Source: Chloroflexota bacterium (GTDB lineage: Bacteria > Chloroflexota > Dehalococcoidia > Tepidiformales > Tepidiformaceae). From it: a stretch of 64,000 bases of DNA. The position numbers were made by a program, and so were the translations under genes. A model generated the notes under the pieces. The model did not search any database, was not told where the DNA came from, and saw only the letters and a program-made list of their open reading frames with translations. The stretch covers positions 558,001-622,000 of the forward strand of contig JACRBT010000004.1 in the NCBI GenBank assembly GCA_016234445.1. Reading direction: 5' to 3'. Each line of letters opens with the position of its first letter. The stretch's first letter is position 1. Below are positions 25,321 to 34,078 of this stretch, one piece after another.

Positions 25321-26958
25321 TCAGGTGAGCTGGTATTCGGGGCTGGCGAGGACCAGGTAGGCGACCCCCGCGGCCCGTTCGTCGGCGTTCTTGACGCCGC
25401 GGGCGTAGTCGTAGATGGCCTGGCGGTTGGCGTCGGCGACGTTGCCGTCGACGAGCCGGTCGAGGGCGGCGTCGACCATCGCTTCGGGCGTCGCCGCGGC
25501 CGCCAGGACCGGGATCTTCGTGGGCCGCCCGGCGCGGAAGAGGAACGAGTCCAGGTAGTTCATCCGGGCGAAAAAGGTGCTCGACGAAAGCCAGGTTTCG
25601 CCGCCGGGCCAGCCCGCAACGCTTGGCGGTTCGAAGAGCACCTGGTCCATGCCCTTGAAGCTGTCGGCCTGGCGGGCGTTGGCCCCGGCGCCCCCGGCCG
25701 GGATCTGGGCGAGGTCCAGTTCGAGCCCACGGATCGCGCCGGTCACGAACTCGATCGGGCTGCGGACGAATCCGCGGTAGGAGGCTTCGGAGTAGAACTC
25801 GTCGCTGACAAGGATCTCGCGGACGACGTCGCGGACCTGGTGGCCGCTGCTGTCCCACACCCTCACGAGGCGATCGATCGTGCCTGGTTCCGGGTTGTAG
25901 TTCGCAAACTCCATGAACAGCCGCGTGCAGATGAACCGGCCGGTGGCGGCCTGGGTCATGATGATGTCGACGATGTCGTCGCCGCCCCAGTTGCCGGTCC
26001 TCCCGAGGAAGGTCTTGGCGCCGCTGTCGTGCAAGCGCTGCTGGACAACGAACTTCGGTTCCCAGGCGGCGTAAAGGTCGTCGAGGAGCTTGCGGCGCTC
26101 CTCTTCGGTCAGGTTCGCTTTCGGTTCCGCCGGGCGCTCGGGCATGGTGACCCGCCAGCCGGTGAAGGCGCGGGCGCTCTCCCGGACATCGGTCTCGGTG
26201 TAGTTGCCGACGCCCATGGAAAAGAGCTCCATCAGTTCGCGGGCGTAGTTCTCGTTCGGGTGCTCCTTCGTGCTCTCGGCCGTGTCGAGGTAGAACAGCA
26301 TCGCCGGGTCCTTACTGATGGCCTTGAGGAGGTCGTCGTACCGCGGCAGGGCGTTCTCGCGAAAGAGCGCGTTCTGGATCAGCATCAGCTTGAAGCGCTG
26401 ACCGCCGATCTTGCTGACCTGGGTCGTGAGGAGCCCGTGCCAGATGAAGGTCATCCGCTCTTCAAGGGGGCGGGCCGTGTAGGCCATGCGGGTGATCCAC
26501 CAGCGGTTACCGTCGGCTGGCTTCATCCGTGACAGGTCGTCGAGGCCCGCCGCCTGGATGCGGGCGTCGAGGGCCGCGTTGTCGACTGACTGGAAGTCCA
26601 GGAGCCGGTCCGCGGCCTCTTCGCGGCTGAGCTTCGCGAACGCGTCTACCTCGGCGGGGGTGCCGCCGAATCCGGCCCGGCGGAGGAGGTGAGCGGCGCG
26701 GCGGCGGGGGTCGGCGATCGGTTTCGCCGCGAGGGCCGCGGCAGTGGCGGTGGCACCCGTGCTGCCAGTCCCGCCGACGACGTCTTCTTCCGCGGGCGCG
26801 CTGTCGTCGCCGCCGCCTCCCTGTCGGGCGACGCCCACGATGCCGGCCGCCGTGCCCGCGGCCGCGGTCGCGGCGGCCCCGGCGAGGACGGCGCGGCGGG
26901 TCGCCGGGCGGTTCCAGAAGGGGACGCGGGGTGGGAATGCGGGTCCTTCTTCGTCCAT
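25321..26958 (-). CDS. DUF1800 domain protein
   Basis: 545 residues. The N-terminus has ATRRAVLAGAAATAAAGTAAG, a Tat-like or anchored signal. HLLRRAGFGGTPAEVDAFA starts the DUF1800 domain; WHGLLTTQVSKIGGQRF, NYARELMELFSMGVGNYTE and ARAFTGWRV are its hallmarks, and FEPPSVAGWPGGETWLSSST is near the end. The family is exported and of unknown biochemical role. First gene of the DUF1800-DUF1501 pair; TAGGAT at 27006-27001 (minus) may be its -10. Confidence 0.88.
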   Translation of the reverse strand: MDEEGPAFPPRVPFWNRPATRRAVLAGAAATAAAGTAAGIVGVARQGGGGDDSAPAEEDVVGGTGSTGATATAAALAAKPIADPRRRAAHLLRRAGFGGTPAEVDAFAKLSREEAADRLLDFQSVDNAALDARIQAAGLDDLSRMKPADGNRWWITRMAYTARPLEERMTFIWHGLLTTQVSKIGGQRFKLMLIQNALFRENALPRYDDLLKAISKDPAMLFYLDTAESTKEHPNENYARELMELFSMGVGNYTETDVRESARAFTGWRVTMPERPAEPKANLTEEERRKLLDDLYAAWEPKFVVQQRLHDSGAKTFLGRTGNWGGDDIVDIIMTQAATGRFICTRLFMEFANYNPEPGTIDRLVRVWDSSGHQVRDVVREILVSDEFYSEASYRGFVRSPIEFVTGAIRGLELDLAQIPAGGAGANARQADSFKGMDQVLFEPPSVAGWPGGETWLSSSTFFARMNYLDSFLFRAGRPTKIPVLAAAATPEAMVDAALDRLVDGNVADANRQAIYDYARGVKNADERAAGVAYLVLASPEYQLT

Positions 26959-27161
26959 TCGATGTGCTCCGTTTGGCCCCGTTCGGAGGGGGTGTCGCCA
27001 TCCTATGGCGGTTGCCCGCGGGAAAGTGACGGCGCCCGCGGCGGGTCACCCTGATCCCGCCGTATCTTTACGCGCTGTCCACCCGGCTGCGACGCCCGAA
27101 TTCCTCGACCGCATGGCGGCACTTCCGGGGCGGGAGGGGCCATACTCCCGTGAGAGGCGGC

Positions 27162-27407
27162 ATGGCAGGCAACAAGCGCGGTTTCACGAAGGAACGTCAC
27201 GGCGGGACGAAGGTCGCGGTCTCGGTGCTCGCGGTCGCGGGGTTTGCTGCCACCTGGGCGGGGTTCGCGGGGAGCCACCCGGAGCCGGCCACAGCGCCGC
27301 CGACCGGCACCACCCCGGCAGCGACAGAGACGATAGCCACCCCCGCAGGCGCCGCTTCTACGCCGGCAGCGGCGCCAACCCGCGCTCGCCGCAGCAGGGG
27401 GTCCTAG
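27162..27407 (+). CDS. Small single-span membrane protein with Pro/Thr/Ala tail
   Basis: 81 residues from ATG 27162, preceded by GAGAGG. A basic N-terminus (GNKRGFTKERHGG) leads into one transmembrane segment (VAVSVLAVAGFAATWAGFAG) and then a Pro/Thr/Ala-rich tail ending RRSRGS. The stop overlaps the GTG of the heme-membrane protein gene by one base, so the two are probably translated together. Function unknown; possibly an accessory subunit. Confidence 0.55.
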   Translation: MAGNKRGFTKERHGGTKVAVSVLAVAGFAATWAGFAGSHPEPATAPPTGTTPAATETIATPAGAASTPAAAPTRARRSRGS

Positions 27408-28030
27408 TGACCTGGAAGCTCGGCGGCCTCCTGGGGGCGGTCTTGCTGTGCGCGGTCGTCGTCGCCCGACTGCTCCAGGATTCGGGGACGGGCACGGCCA
27501 GCTGGGACGCCTCCCGGGCCGCCGGGTTCGCGAGTTACCTGCTCCTCTGGGCCTCCACGGTGACCGGCGTGGCGGTCCACATGCGCTTCCGGGCGACTGG
27601 CGGGCCGCTGACCCTGATGCTCGAATTCCACCGGGTGACCTCGGTGCTGGCACTGGCGTTCGCCGCCGCCCACGTCCTCGGCCTGCTGGTGGACCCGGTC
27701 GTGCGCTTCTCCGTCGTCGATGCGGTGGTGCCCTTCACCAGCGGCTACCGCCCGCTCCAGGTGGGTGCCGGGACGATCGCCCAGTGGCTCCTGGTGGCGG
27801 TCCTGGTGACCACCGCGGCGGCAGCCCGCGTCCTGTACGCGGCCTGGCGGCGGGTCCACTTCCTGAGTTTCCCCTGCTACGTGCTGGCGCTGATCCATGG
27901 GATCACGAGCGGGACGAGCACCGGCAACTCCGCGGCCCTGGCGCTGTACACGAGCACAGCGGCCACTGTCGCGGCGCTGCTTGTGGTCCGCGTTGCCGGG
28001 CGGGGCTGGGTCACAGCCGGGGAAAGCTAG
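27407..28030 (+). CDS. Ferric-reductase-like transmembrane (heme b) protein
   Basis: 207 residues and about six hydrophobic helices. Several histidines lie in pairs one heme apart: VHMRF, EFHRVTSVLALAFAAAHVLG, and RVHFLSFPCYVLALIHG, the arrangement of ferric-reductase/YedZ-like cytochrome b domains. No FAD/NADPH domain is attached, so a partner is needed for electron supply. GTG 27407 overlaps the small membrane protein stop. It meets the M3 peptidase gene tail to tail, sharing CTAG at 28027-28030. Confidence 0.78.
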   Translation: MTWKLGGLLGAVLLCAVVVARLLQDSGTGTASWDASRAAGFASYLLLWASTVTGVAVHMRFRATGGPLTLMLEFHRVTSVLALAFAAAHVLGLLVDPVVRFSVVDAVVPFTSGYRPLQVGAGTIAQWLLVAVLVTTAAAARVLYAAWRRVHFLSFPCYVLALIHGITSGTSTGNSAALALYTSTAATVAALLVVRVAGRGWVTAGES

Positions 28031-30006
28031 ACCTCGAGCCCCAGGCCCCGGAGGAAGGCGTCGCTGTTCGGCTCGCGGCCGAGGAACTGGCGCACCATAT
28101 CCCCACCGTCGACGGAGCCGCCGCGTTCGAGCACGGTCCGCCGGTATTCGCCGCCGATCGCGGGATCGAGCAGCCCGGCGTGTTCGAAGCGGGTGAACAT
28201 GTCGTCGCCGAAGACGTTCGACCAGAGGTAGCCGTAGTAGCCCGCGTCGTAGCCGAACAGGTGGCCGAAGCCGGACTGGAAGTGCGTCCCCGGGGTGTAG
28301 GGGAAGCCGCTGACGTCATGGAGCCGGCGCAGCGCGGCCGTCGTGTCGCCATCGAACCCGGGGGAGTGGTAGGCGAAGTCCAGCGTGGCGAAGAGGAGCT
28401 GGCGCAGGGTCATCACGCCGGAGTCGAGGTGGCGCGCCGCGAGCATCGCCTGGAGGAGCCTCTCGGGCAGGGGCTCGCCCGTCTCGAACTGGCGGCTGAA
28501 GCGGCGCAAGACGCCCTCGTCCCAGACCCAGTGTTCGAGCATCTGCGAGGGCGCTTCGACGAAGTCACGCTCGGTGGCGGTGCCGCTGAAGCGGGCGCGG
28601 CGGGCGCGGGTGAGGGTTTGGTGGAGGATGTGGCCGAATTCGTGGAAGAGCGTCTCGACCTCCGTGTGGCGGAGCAGCGAAGGCTGCGTCGCGGACGGCT
28701 TCGTGAAGTTCGCGACGATGGCGCTGACGGGGGCCTGGTAGGTCCCGTCCGGCAACTCCCTCCCCGACCGGAGGGTGAACGCAGCGGCGTGGCCGTACTT
28801 GCTCGGCCGCGGGAAGAGGTCCATGTAGAAGCGGGCGAAGGGCGCGTCCTCGCCGGCTTCGCAGACGTCGAAGGCGCGCACGTCCCGGTGCCAGGCCGGC
28901 GCCTGGACCTCGCGGTACGTCACGCCGAGGAGGCCCTGGGTGACGTCGAAGAGCCCTTCGAGGACGGCGTCGAGCGGGAAGTAGGTGGCAACCTCGAACT
29001 CGTCGACGGCGTAGCGGGTCTTCATCAGGCGGTTGTGGTAGAAGCGCCAGTCCCAGATGTTGAGTGTGTCCGAGCCAGCGTGGTCTCGCTTCGCCTCGCG
29101 CAGGGCGTCCATGTCGGCCGCGGCCTTGAGGGTGACACGCTGTCGAAGGTCGGCGAGAAAGCTGTCGACGGCGTCCCGGGTCTTTGCCATCCGCACCTCG
29201 ACCGTGTACGCAGCCCAGGAGTCGTAGCCGAGGAGCCGCGCGATCTCGGCCCGGACCTGGATGGCCCGTTCGAGGCGCTGGACGTTCTCCGGCCCCGCCT
29301 TCACCTGTTCCTTCGAGAAGAGCTCGCGGCGGAGCGCTTCGGATTCGGCGTTGGACATGAAGGGGAAGTACTCGGGGTAGTCGAGGGAAACGCGGTAGCG
29401 GGTCTCGCCGTCCGCCTCGACCGTCTTCAGGCTGGCAATGTACGACTCCGGGAGCCCGGCCAGGTCCTCGCGGCGAACCTCGATTCCGTCGTCCCAGTCG
29501 TCGATGGCGTTGCGGAACTGGACGCCAAGGGCGACGAGTTCCTCCTGCAGCTCCTGGACGCGGGCGCGCTCGGCCGGGGGGAGTTCGAAGCCGTTGCGGC
29601 GGTAGCCGCGGAGTTCGCGTTCGAGGAAGCGCGCCTCTTCGCCGCTGAGGGCGGCCGCTTCCGGGGTGGCGGCAAAGTCCTTGATCGCCCGGTAGAGGTC
29701 TTCACGGAACGAGAGCCCAACCATGTAGGTATCGAGCTTCTCGTCCCATTCGCGGGCGGTCTCGCGCAGGGCGTCGTCGGCCGCGACGTAGGCCATGAAG
29801 GCGTGCTGCCCGGAGGCGATCCTTACCGGTTCGAGGGCCTCTTCGAGCGCGAGGAGCGTGTTCTCGGACGTGCGGCCGCCGGCGGGGGCGGCGACGATTG
29901 AGGCGATGGCTGCGTCGCAGTCGCGGATGGCGCGTTCGCAGGCGGCGGCCAGGCTCGCCGGTGTGAGCGCGGCGAAGTCGATGGTGGCGGGAGGAGAGAC
30001 GAGCAT
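28027..30006 (-). CDS. M3-family oligoendopeptidase
   Basis: 659 residues, cytoplasmic thimet/oligopeptidase F-like metallopeptidase that trims short peptides. The zinc site HEFGHILHQ lies near residue 453 and is preceded by VETLF; the third ligand region is FVEAPSQMLEHWVWD. YDSWAAYTVEVRMAKT and PGTHFQSGFGHLFGYDAGYYGY match the helical family. ATG 30006 gives the expected N-terminus and has TACCCT 6 bases upstream. Ends by overlapping the convergent gene by four bases. Confidence 0.92.
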   Translation of the reverse strand: MLVSPPATIDFAALTPASLAAACERAIRDCDAAIASIVAAPAGGRTSENTLLALEEALEPVRIASGQHAFMAYVAADDALRETAREWDEKLDTYMVGLSFREDLYRAIKDFAATPEAAALSGEEARFLERELRGYRRNGFELPPAERARVQELQEELVALGVQFRNAIDDWDDGIEVRREDLAGLPESYIASLKTVEADGETRYRVSLDYPEYFPFMSNAESEALRRELFSKEQVKAGPENVQRLERAIQVRAEIARLLGYDSWAAYTVEVRMAKTRDAVDSFLADLRQRVTLKAAADMDALREAKRDHAGSDTLNIWDWRFYHNRLMKTRYAVDEFEVATYFPLDAVLEGLFDVTQGLLGVTYREVQAPAWHRDVRAFDVCEAGEDAPFARFYMDLFPRPSKYGHAAAFTLRSGRELPDGTYQAPVSAIVANFTKPSATQPSLLRHTEVETLFHEFGHILHQTLTRARRARFSGTATERDFVEAPSQMLEHWVWDEGVLRRFSRQFETGEPLPERLLQAMLAARHLDSGVMTLRQLLFATLDFAYHSPGFDGDTTAALRRLHDVSGFPYTPGTHFQSGFGHLFGYDAGYYGYLWSNVFGDDMFTRFEHAGLLDPAIGGEYRRTVLERGGSVDGGDMVRQFLGREPNSDAFLRGLGLEV

Positions 30007-30012
30007 CTGTTT

Positions 30013-30018
30013 AGGGTA
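30013..30018 (-). promoter_or_regulatory. -10-like hexamer TACCCT, 6 nt before M3 peptidase start
   Basis: Minus-strand TACCCT, then AAACAG, then ATG 30006. No ribosome-binding site. The remaining spacer to the next gene (to 30238) shows no other gene or clear signal. Confidence 0.55.
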
Positions 30019-30238
30019 GCGGGTTGGCCCGGGGATGGGCGAGGATTTTCCCGTCTCGCTGCGCTCCGGGCGGCGCGGGGAACCACGGCCGCGCCTACCG
30101 GTCCCCTCCATTCGTTTCGACGCCAAGCGAGGGACACCCGGTGCCCTCGGAATGCCCCTCTCGGCCCTTGGGCGGCGGCAATCGTGGCGGTAAGGTGGGC
30201 GTGCCGGACAGCGGAGGGACCGGGGCAGGAGGCAGGAG

Positions 30239-31264
30239 ATGAAGGCGGCGCGGATCCAGGCCTACGGGCAGCCACTGGTGCTCCAGGACATCCCAATCCC
30301 GGCGCCGCGGCCCGGCCAGGTCTTGGTGCGGGTGCGCGGCGCCGGCATCTGCCGCAGCGACCTCCACGTGCTGAGCGGCGAGATCCCCATCCTCCCACGC
30401 ATGCCCGTGACGCTCGGCCATGAAAATGCCGGGTTCGTCGCCGCCGCCGGCCCTGGCGTGACGGGGGTTCGCGAAGGGGACGCGGTCGCCGTCTGCGGCG
30501 GCTGGGGGTGCGGGCGCTGCGACTACTGCGTCGTCGGGGACGACCAACTCTGCGCGACACCGTCCTGGGCAGGGCTCTCGGCCTGCGATGGGGGCTATGC
30601 GGAGTACCTCCTCGTGCCCAACGAGAAGTACCTGGTCAGGCTCCACGGCCTCGACCCGCGAGGCGCCGCGCCCCTGACCGACGCTGCCTTGACGCCGTAT
30701 CGCGCGATCAAGCGGGCGCTCCCCTACTTCCAGCCCGACCACGGGGTCCTGGTCATCGGTTGCGGGGGGCTGGGCCAGTACGGGATCAAGCTGCTTAGGA
30801 TCCTGGCCGGGTCCCCGATCATCGCCGTGGACCTCGACCCGGCGAAGCGCCAGATCGCGATCTGCCTTGGCGCGGCCCATGCCCTCGACGCCTCGGACCC
30901 GGAGACGGCGGCTCGCATCCTCGAACTGAGCGGCGGCGGCGTCGCGGCGGCATTCGACTTCGTCGGCTCGGAGGCGACGCTCGCGCTCGCGGCGGGGTCG
31001 ACTCGGAGCGGCGGGAAGGTCACGCAGGTTGGGCTCGCGGGAGGCGAGGCCCGCCTGCGGGTGCGGGAGAGCATCCGCTGGGAGGTCGCCTTCGAAGCCA
31101 CGCTCTGGGGCAACGTCAAGGAGCTGCGGGAGGTAGTGGCGCTGGCGGAAAGCGGGCTGCTGACGCCTATCGAGGTCGAGTACGCGACGCTCGACCGGAT
31201 CAACGAGGTCTGCCAGCGCCTGGAGCGCGGCGAGGTGAAGGGCAGGGTGGTGGTGACGCCGTAG
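30239..31264 (+). CDS. Zinc-dependent alcohol dehydrogenase family protein
   Basis: 341 residues, medium-chain dehydrogenase. The catalytic zinc ligands are in GAGICRSDLHVLSG and LGHENAGFV; the structural-zinc loop CGGWGCGRCDYCVVGDDQLC has the needed cysteines. The nucleotide-binding stretch is LVIGCGGLGQYGIKLLR followed by an acidic AVDLDPAK, which favours NAD+. It oxidises an alcohol, substrate unknown. ATG preceded by AGGAGGCAGGAG, one of the stronger ribosome-binding sites here. Confidence 0.9.
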   Translation: MKAARIQAYGQPLVLQDIPIPAPRPGQVLVRVRGAGICRSDLHVLSGEIPILPRMPVTLGHENAGFVAAAGPGVTGVREGDAVAVCGGWGCGRCDYCVVGDDQLCATPSWAGLSACDGGYAEYLLVPNEKYLVRLHGLDPRGAAPLTDAALTPYRAIKRALPYFQPDHGVLVIGCGGLGQYGIKLLRILAGSPIIAVDLDPAKRQIAICLGAAHALDASDPETAARILELSGGGVAAAFDFVGSEATLALAAGSTRSGGKVTQVGLAGGEARLRVRESIRWEVAFEATLWGNVKELREVVALAESGLLTPIEVEYATLDRINEVCQRLERGEVKGRVVVTP

Positions 31265-31285
31265 CCTCCGGGCGCTGGCGACTCC

Positions 31286-31315
31286 AGCCGGGGCCGGCGC
31301 ACTCCAGCCCCGGCT
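31286..31315. terminator. Hairpin between convergent alcohol dehydrogenase and acyl-CoA dehydrogenase genes
   Basis: AGCCGGGGC (31286-31294) and GCCCCGGCT (31307-31315) form a 9-bp stem with a 12-base loop, in the 66-base gap between two convergent genes. It can fold on both strands; T-tracts are weak. Confidence 0.5.
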
Positions 31316-31330
31316 TCGCTGTTCCGACGG

Positions 31331-32512
31331 CTACGCCCGGGGCAGGCCGAGACCGCGGGTGGCGATGATGTTGCGGTTGATCTCGCTCGTGCCGCCTTCG
31401 ATCGTGTTGGCGATGGAGCGGAGGTACATGTACTTGATCCGCCCCTTCATCGGAGCGGCCACGCCTTCGCTCTTGGAGTCGAGCTGCCCGTACATGCCGG
31501 CGATCTTCATCCCCGTGCGATAGACACGCTGGTTGAGTTCGGTGCTGAACATCTTGGCGACGCTCGCTTCGTGGCCGGGGGCGACGCCTTCCTTCGCCTG
31601 GATGGAGACGATCTTGTAGCTCATCATCGTCGCCACGTTGGCCTCGATGAAGCGGTCGACGATCTCCGTGCGCACCGCCTCGTTGTGGCCAAGGGTGCTC
31701 GAACCGTCCTTCGCGTGCTCACGCGCGAACTCGGCGAGGTCTTCCACGGTCTGGCGTGCGCCAACGGCCGAGCCGATGTTCGAACGTTCGAAACTGAGCG
31801 TCGTCTGGGCGAGGTACCAGCCGCGGTTCTCCTCCCCGATCATGTTCTCCTTGGGGATGCGCACGTCCTCGAAGAAGACTTCGTTGAACTCGTGCGAGTA
31901 GGCAGCGTTGATCAGCGGGCGCACCGTCACCCCCGGCGACTTCATGTCGACGATGAAGTAGCTGATGCCGCGGTGCTTCGGCGCGTCGGGGTCCGTGCGC
32001 GTCAGGAGGATCATCCACTTGGCCATGTGGCCGCCAGAGGTCCAGATTTTCTGGCCGTTGACCACGTAGTCGTCGCCATCGCGGACGGCGCGGGTCTGGA
32101 GCGAGGCGAGGTCGGAGCCGGCGCCCGGCTCGGAATAGCCCTGGCACCAGGTGACGTCGGCGTTGAGGATCTCCGGGAGGTACTTCTGCTTCTGGGCCTC
32201 GGTGCCGTGGACGATGAGGGTGGGCCCGGCGAAGCCGACGGCGATGCCGCCCGGCCGCGGGGCGCGCGCTTCCGCAAGTTCGCAGTTGAAGATGAACTGT
32301 TCCATGACGCTCATCCCGGCGCCGCCATACTCCTTCGGCCAGGCCGGGGCCACCCAGCTCCGCGCCGCGAGCTTCTTCATGAATTCGCGGTAGCCCCGGC
32401 CGCCGTACATCTCCTCGCCGTTGCGGTCGGCGGCCTTCGGGGCTTCGGCGGCGACGAAATCGCGGACCACTTTGCGGAAGGCGGCTTCTTCGGCGGTGTC
32501 GTGGAAGTTCAT
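31331..32512 (-). CDS. Acyl-CoA dehydrogenase
   Basis: 393 residues, FAD enzyme introducing an alpha-beta double bond in acyl-CoA. WCQGYSEPGAGSDLASLQTRA is the first family signature, GQKIWTSGGHMAKWMILLTRT follows, and the C-terminal signature is ANTIEGGTSEINRNIIATRG with the conserved Glu/Gly loop. RSNIGSAVGARQTVEDL belongs to the helical domain. Closest to medium/long-chain FadE-like members; chain length unknown. A TAGAAT at 32557-32552 (minus) gives it a leader of about 35 bases. Confidence 0.92.
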   Translation of the reverse strand: MNFHDTAEEAAFRKVVRDFVAAEAPKAADRNGEEMYGGRGYREFMKKLAARSWVAPAWPKEYGGAGMSVMEQFIFNCELAEARAPRPGGIAVGFAGPTLIVHGTEAQKQKYLPEILNADVTWCQGYSEPGAGSDLASLQTRAVRDGDDYVVNGQKIWTSGGHMAKWMILLTRTDPDAPKHRGISYFIVDMKSPGVTVRPLINAAYSHEFNEVFFEDVRIPKENMIGEENRGWYLAQTTLSFERSNIGSAVGARQTVEDLAEFAREHAKDGSSTLGHNEAVRTEIVDRFIEANVATMMSYKIVSIQAKEGVAPGHEASVAKMFSTELNQRVYRTGMKIAGMYGQLDSKSEGVAAPMKGRIKYMYLRSIANTIEGGTSEINRNIIATRGLGLPRA

Positions 32513-32551
32513 GGCTTACCTCGGATGTGTTTCGGGGGAGTCGATGCTGCG

Positions 32552-32557
32552 ATTCTA
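32552..32557 (-). promoter_or_regulatory. Candidate -10 box TAGAAT of the acyl-CoA dehydrogenase gene
   Basis: TAGAAT on the minus strand, 39 bases before ATG 32512. No convincing -35. Confidence 0.4.
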
Positions 32558-32622
32558 CCGCCGCGGGAGCGCGCCGTCAGTTCGCGGACAATTCGGCGAA
32601 ACGGCCGGCGGCATCCCCGGGC

Positions 32623-33927
32623 CTAGAAGATCGGGTTGACGATGACCGCCTGTTCGCGCGACGGCCCGACGGAGATCAGGTCCACCGGGCAACCAAGCAG
32701 CACCTCGACGCGGCGGACGAAGGCCTGCGCCTGTTCCGGCAGGTCGTCGAAGTTGCGGACCTCGGTCGTCGGCTTCCTCCAGCCGGGGAGCTCTTCGTAG
32801 ATCGGCTTGCAGCGGTCGAGCACCGAGAGGCTCGCCGGGACCGTGTTCACGATCTTGCCGTCGAGTTCGTAGCCGGTGCAGATCTTGATGCTTTCGAGCC
32901 CGTCGAGGACGTCCAGCCGGGTGAGGGCGACCGCGGAGAGTCCGTTGAACCGGACGCTGTAGCGCGCGGCCACCGCATCCAGCCAGCCGATCCGCCGGGG
33001 ACGGCCGGTGGTCGTGCCGTATTCGCCGCGGCCGTACTCCTTGCCGTGATCACGGAGCCGGTTGGCGATCTCGCCTTCGAGTTCCGTGGGGAACGAGCCG
33101 TTGCCAACGCGTGTGCAGTAGCTCTTGAAGACGCCGACGACGCGCTGGATGTCGGTGGGGCCGATGCCGATGCCGATCGCCGCGCCGCCGCTGGTGCTGC
33201 TGGGGACGCTCGAAGTGACGTACGGGTAAGTGCCGTGGTCGAGGTCCAGGAGCGACCCCTGGGCGCCTTCGAGGAGCACGTACTCGCCCCGCTGGTGGGC
33301 GTCGAGGACAACCGCCTGGGTGTCGGTGACGTAGGGGTGCAGGCGGCGGCCAAACTCGCGGTAGGTTTCGAGGCAGTCGCGGAAGTCGATGGGGTCACCG
33401 CCGTAGACGCCGGTGATCACCCGGTTCTCGAATTCGAGGACCGTCTTGATCCGCTCGGCGAATTCGTCGGTGCGGAGGAGGTCGGCGACCCGGATGCCGC
33501 GGCGGGCCACCTTGTCGGCGAAGCAGGGCCCGACGCCCTTCCCCGTGGTGCCGATCGCAGCGTCGCCCCGCAGCTTTTCGTCCAGCTGATCGATGAGCTT
33601 GTGCCACGGCATGATCAGCTGGGCACGGTCGCTGACGACGAGCCTGGCGGTGCTGACACCCTTCGCTTCGAGGTTGTCGATCTCTTCGAGGAGGACCTCG
33701 GGGTCGATGGCGACGCCGTTGCCGATGACGCAGGTCTTTTCGGGGTAGAAGATGCCGGCGGGGACGAGGTGGAGCTTGAACTCGCCGCGTTCGTTCACGA
33801 TCGTATGGCCCGCGTTATTCCCTGCGGAATAGCGGGCGACGACTTTGGCTTTGCGAGCGAGGAGGTCGACGATCCGGCCCTTGCCTTCGTCGCCCCACTG
33901 CCCGCCGACAACGACGACGATTGGCAT
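32623..33927 (-). CDS. purA: Adenylosuccinate synthetase
   Basis: 434 residues. It joins IMP and aspartate with GTP, the first step to AMP. The GTP loop GGQWGDEGKGRIVD opens the protein; YSAGNNAGHTIV, TGKGVGPCFADK and VLLEGAQGSLLDLDHGTYP follow; VALTRLDVLDG and the end region are normal. ATG 33927 at MPIVVVV is the standard start. A 9-bp hairpin lies in its 5' leader. Confidence 0.96.
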   Translation of the reverse strand: MPIVVVVGGQWGDEGKGRIVDLLARKAKVVARYSAGNNAGHTIVNERGEFKLHLVPAGIFYPEKTCVIGNGVAIDPEVLLEEIDNLEAKGVSTARLVVSDRAQLIMPWHKLIDQLDEKLRGDAAIGTTGKGVGPCFADKVARRGIRVADLLRTDEFAERIKTVLEFENRVITGVYGGDPIDFRDCLETYREFGRRLHPYVTDTQAVVLDAHQRGEYVLLEGAQGSLLDLDHGTYPYVTSSVPSSTSGGAAIGIGIGPTDIQRVVGVFKSYCTRVGNGSFPTELEGEIANRLRDHGKEYGRGEYGTTTGRPRRIGWLDAVAARYSVRFNGLSAVALTRLDVLDGLESIKICTGYELDGKIVNTVPASLSVLDRCKPIYEELPGWRKPTTEVRNFDDLPEQAQAFVRRVEVLLGCPVDLISVGPSREQAVIVNPIF

Positions 33928-33941
33928 GGTAGACACACTCC

Positions 33942-33981
33942 GGGCCTCCCATTCTGCCGGGAGGCCCGTTGGCGAATGGTA
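33942..33981 (-). promoter_or_regulatory. purA promoter element and perfect leader hairpin
   Basis: Minus strand: TACCAT (33981-33976) as a -10, with TTCAAC 17 bases further upstream. Then GGGCCTCCC (33967-33959), eight bases, GGGAGGCCC (33950-33942), a perfect 9-bp stem, 15 bases before the ATG. It would lie inside the purA 5' untranslated region, or act as an operator in double-stranded form. Confidence 0.5.
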
Positions 33982-34064
33982 CACCAATTTGGCCTTCGGT
34001 TGAACCCAATCGCCGCGCTCAGCCCGGAAGGGGCCCGCCGAATGCGCCAACCCCCGCCGGGGCA

Positions 34065-34070
34065 TAAGCT
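34065..34070 (+). promoter_or_regulatory. -10-like hexamer TAAGCT, 8 nt before KimA-like gene
   Basis: TAAGCT ending eight bases before ATG 34079, no Shine-Dalgarno. I looked for a c-di-AMP (ydaO) riboswitch in the 150-base gap and found no match. Confidence 0.45.
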
Positions 34071-34078
34071 TCGCTGGT

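Noticed and set aside
27448-29901. Very long open frame on the + strand opposite the M3 peptidase gene
   Set aside because: It is a high-GC antisense shadow: composition is Arg/Gly/Glu-rich repeats of GVE, LAE type with no domain, while the opposite strand encodes a full M3 peptidase with HEFGH.
33928-34078. c-di-AMP (ydaO/yuaA) riboswitch before the KimA-like gene
   Set aside because: The spacer is too short for that large aptamer and has none of its conserved motifs; a TAAGCT element 8 bases before the ATG suggests a leaderless start.
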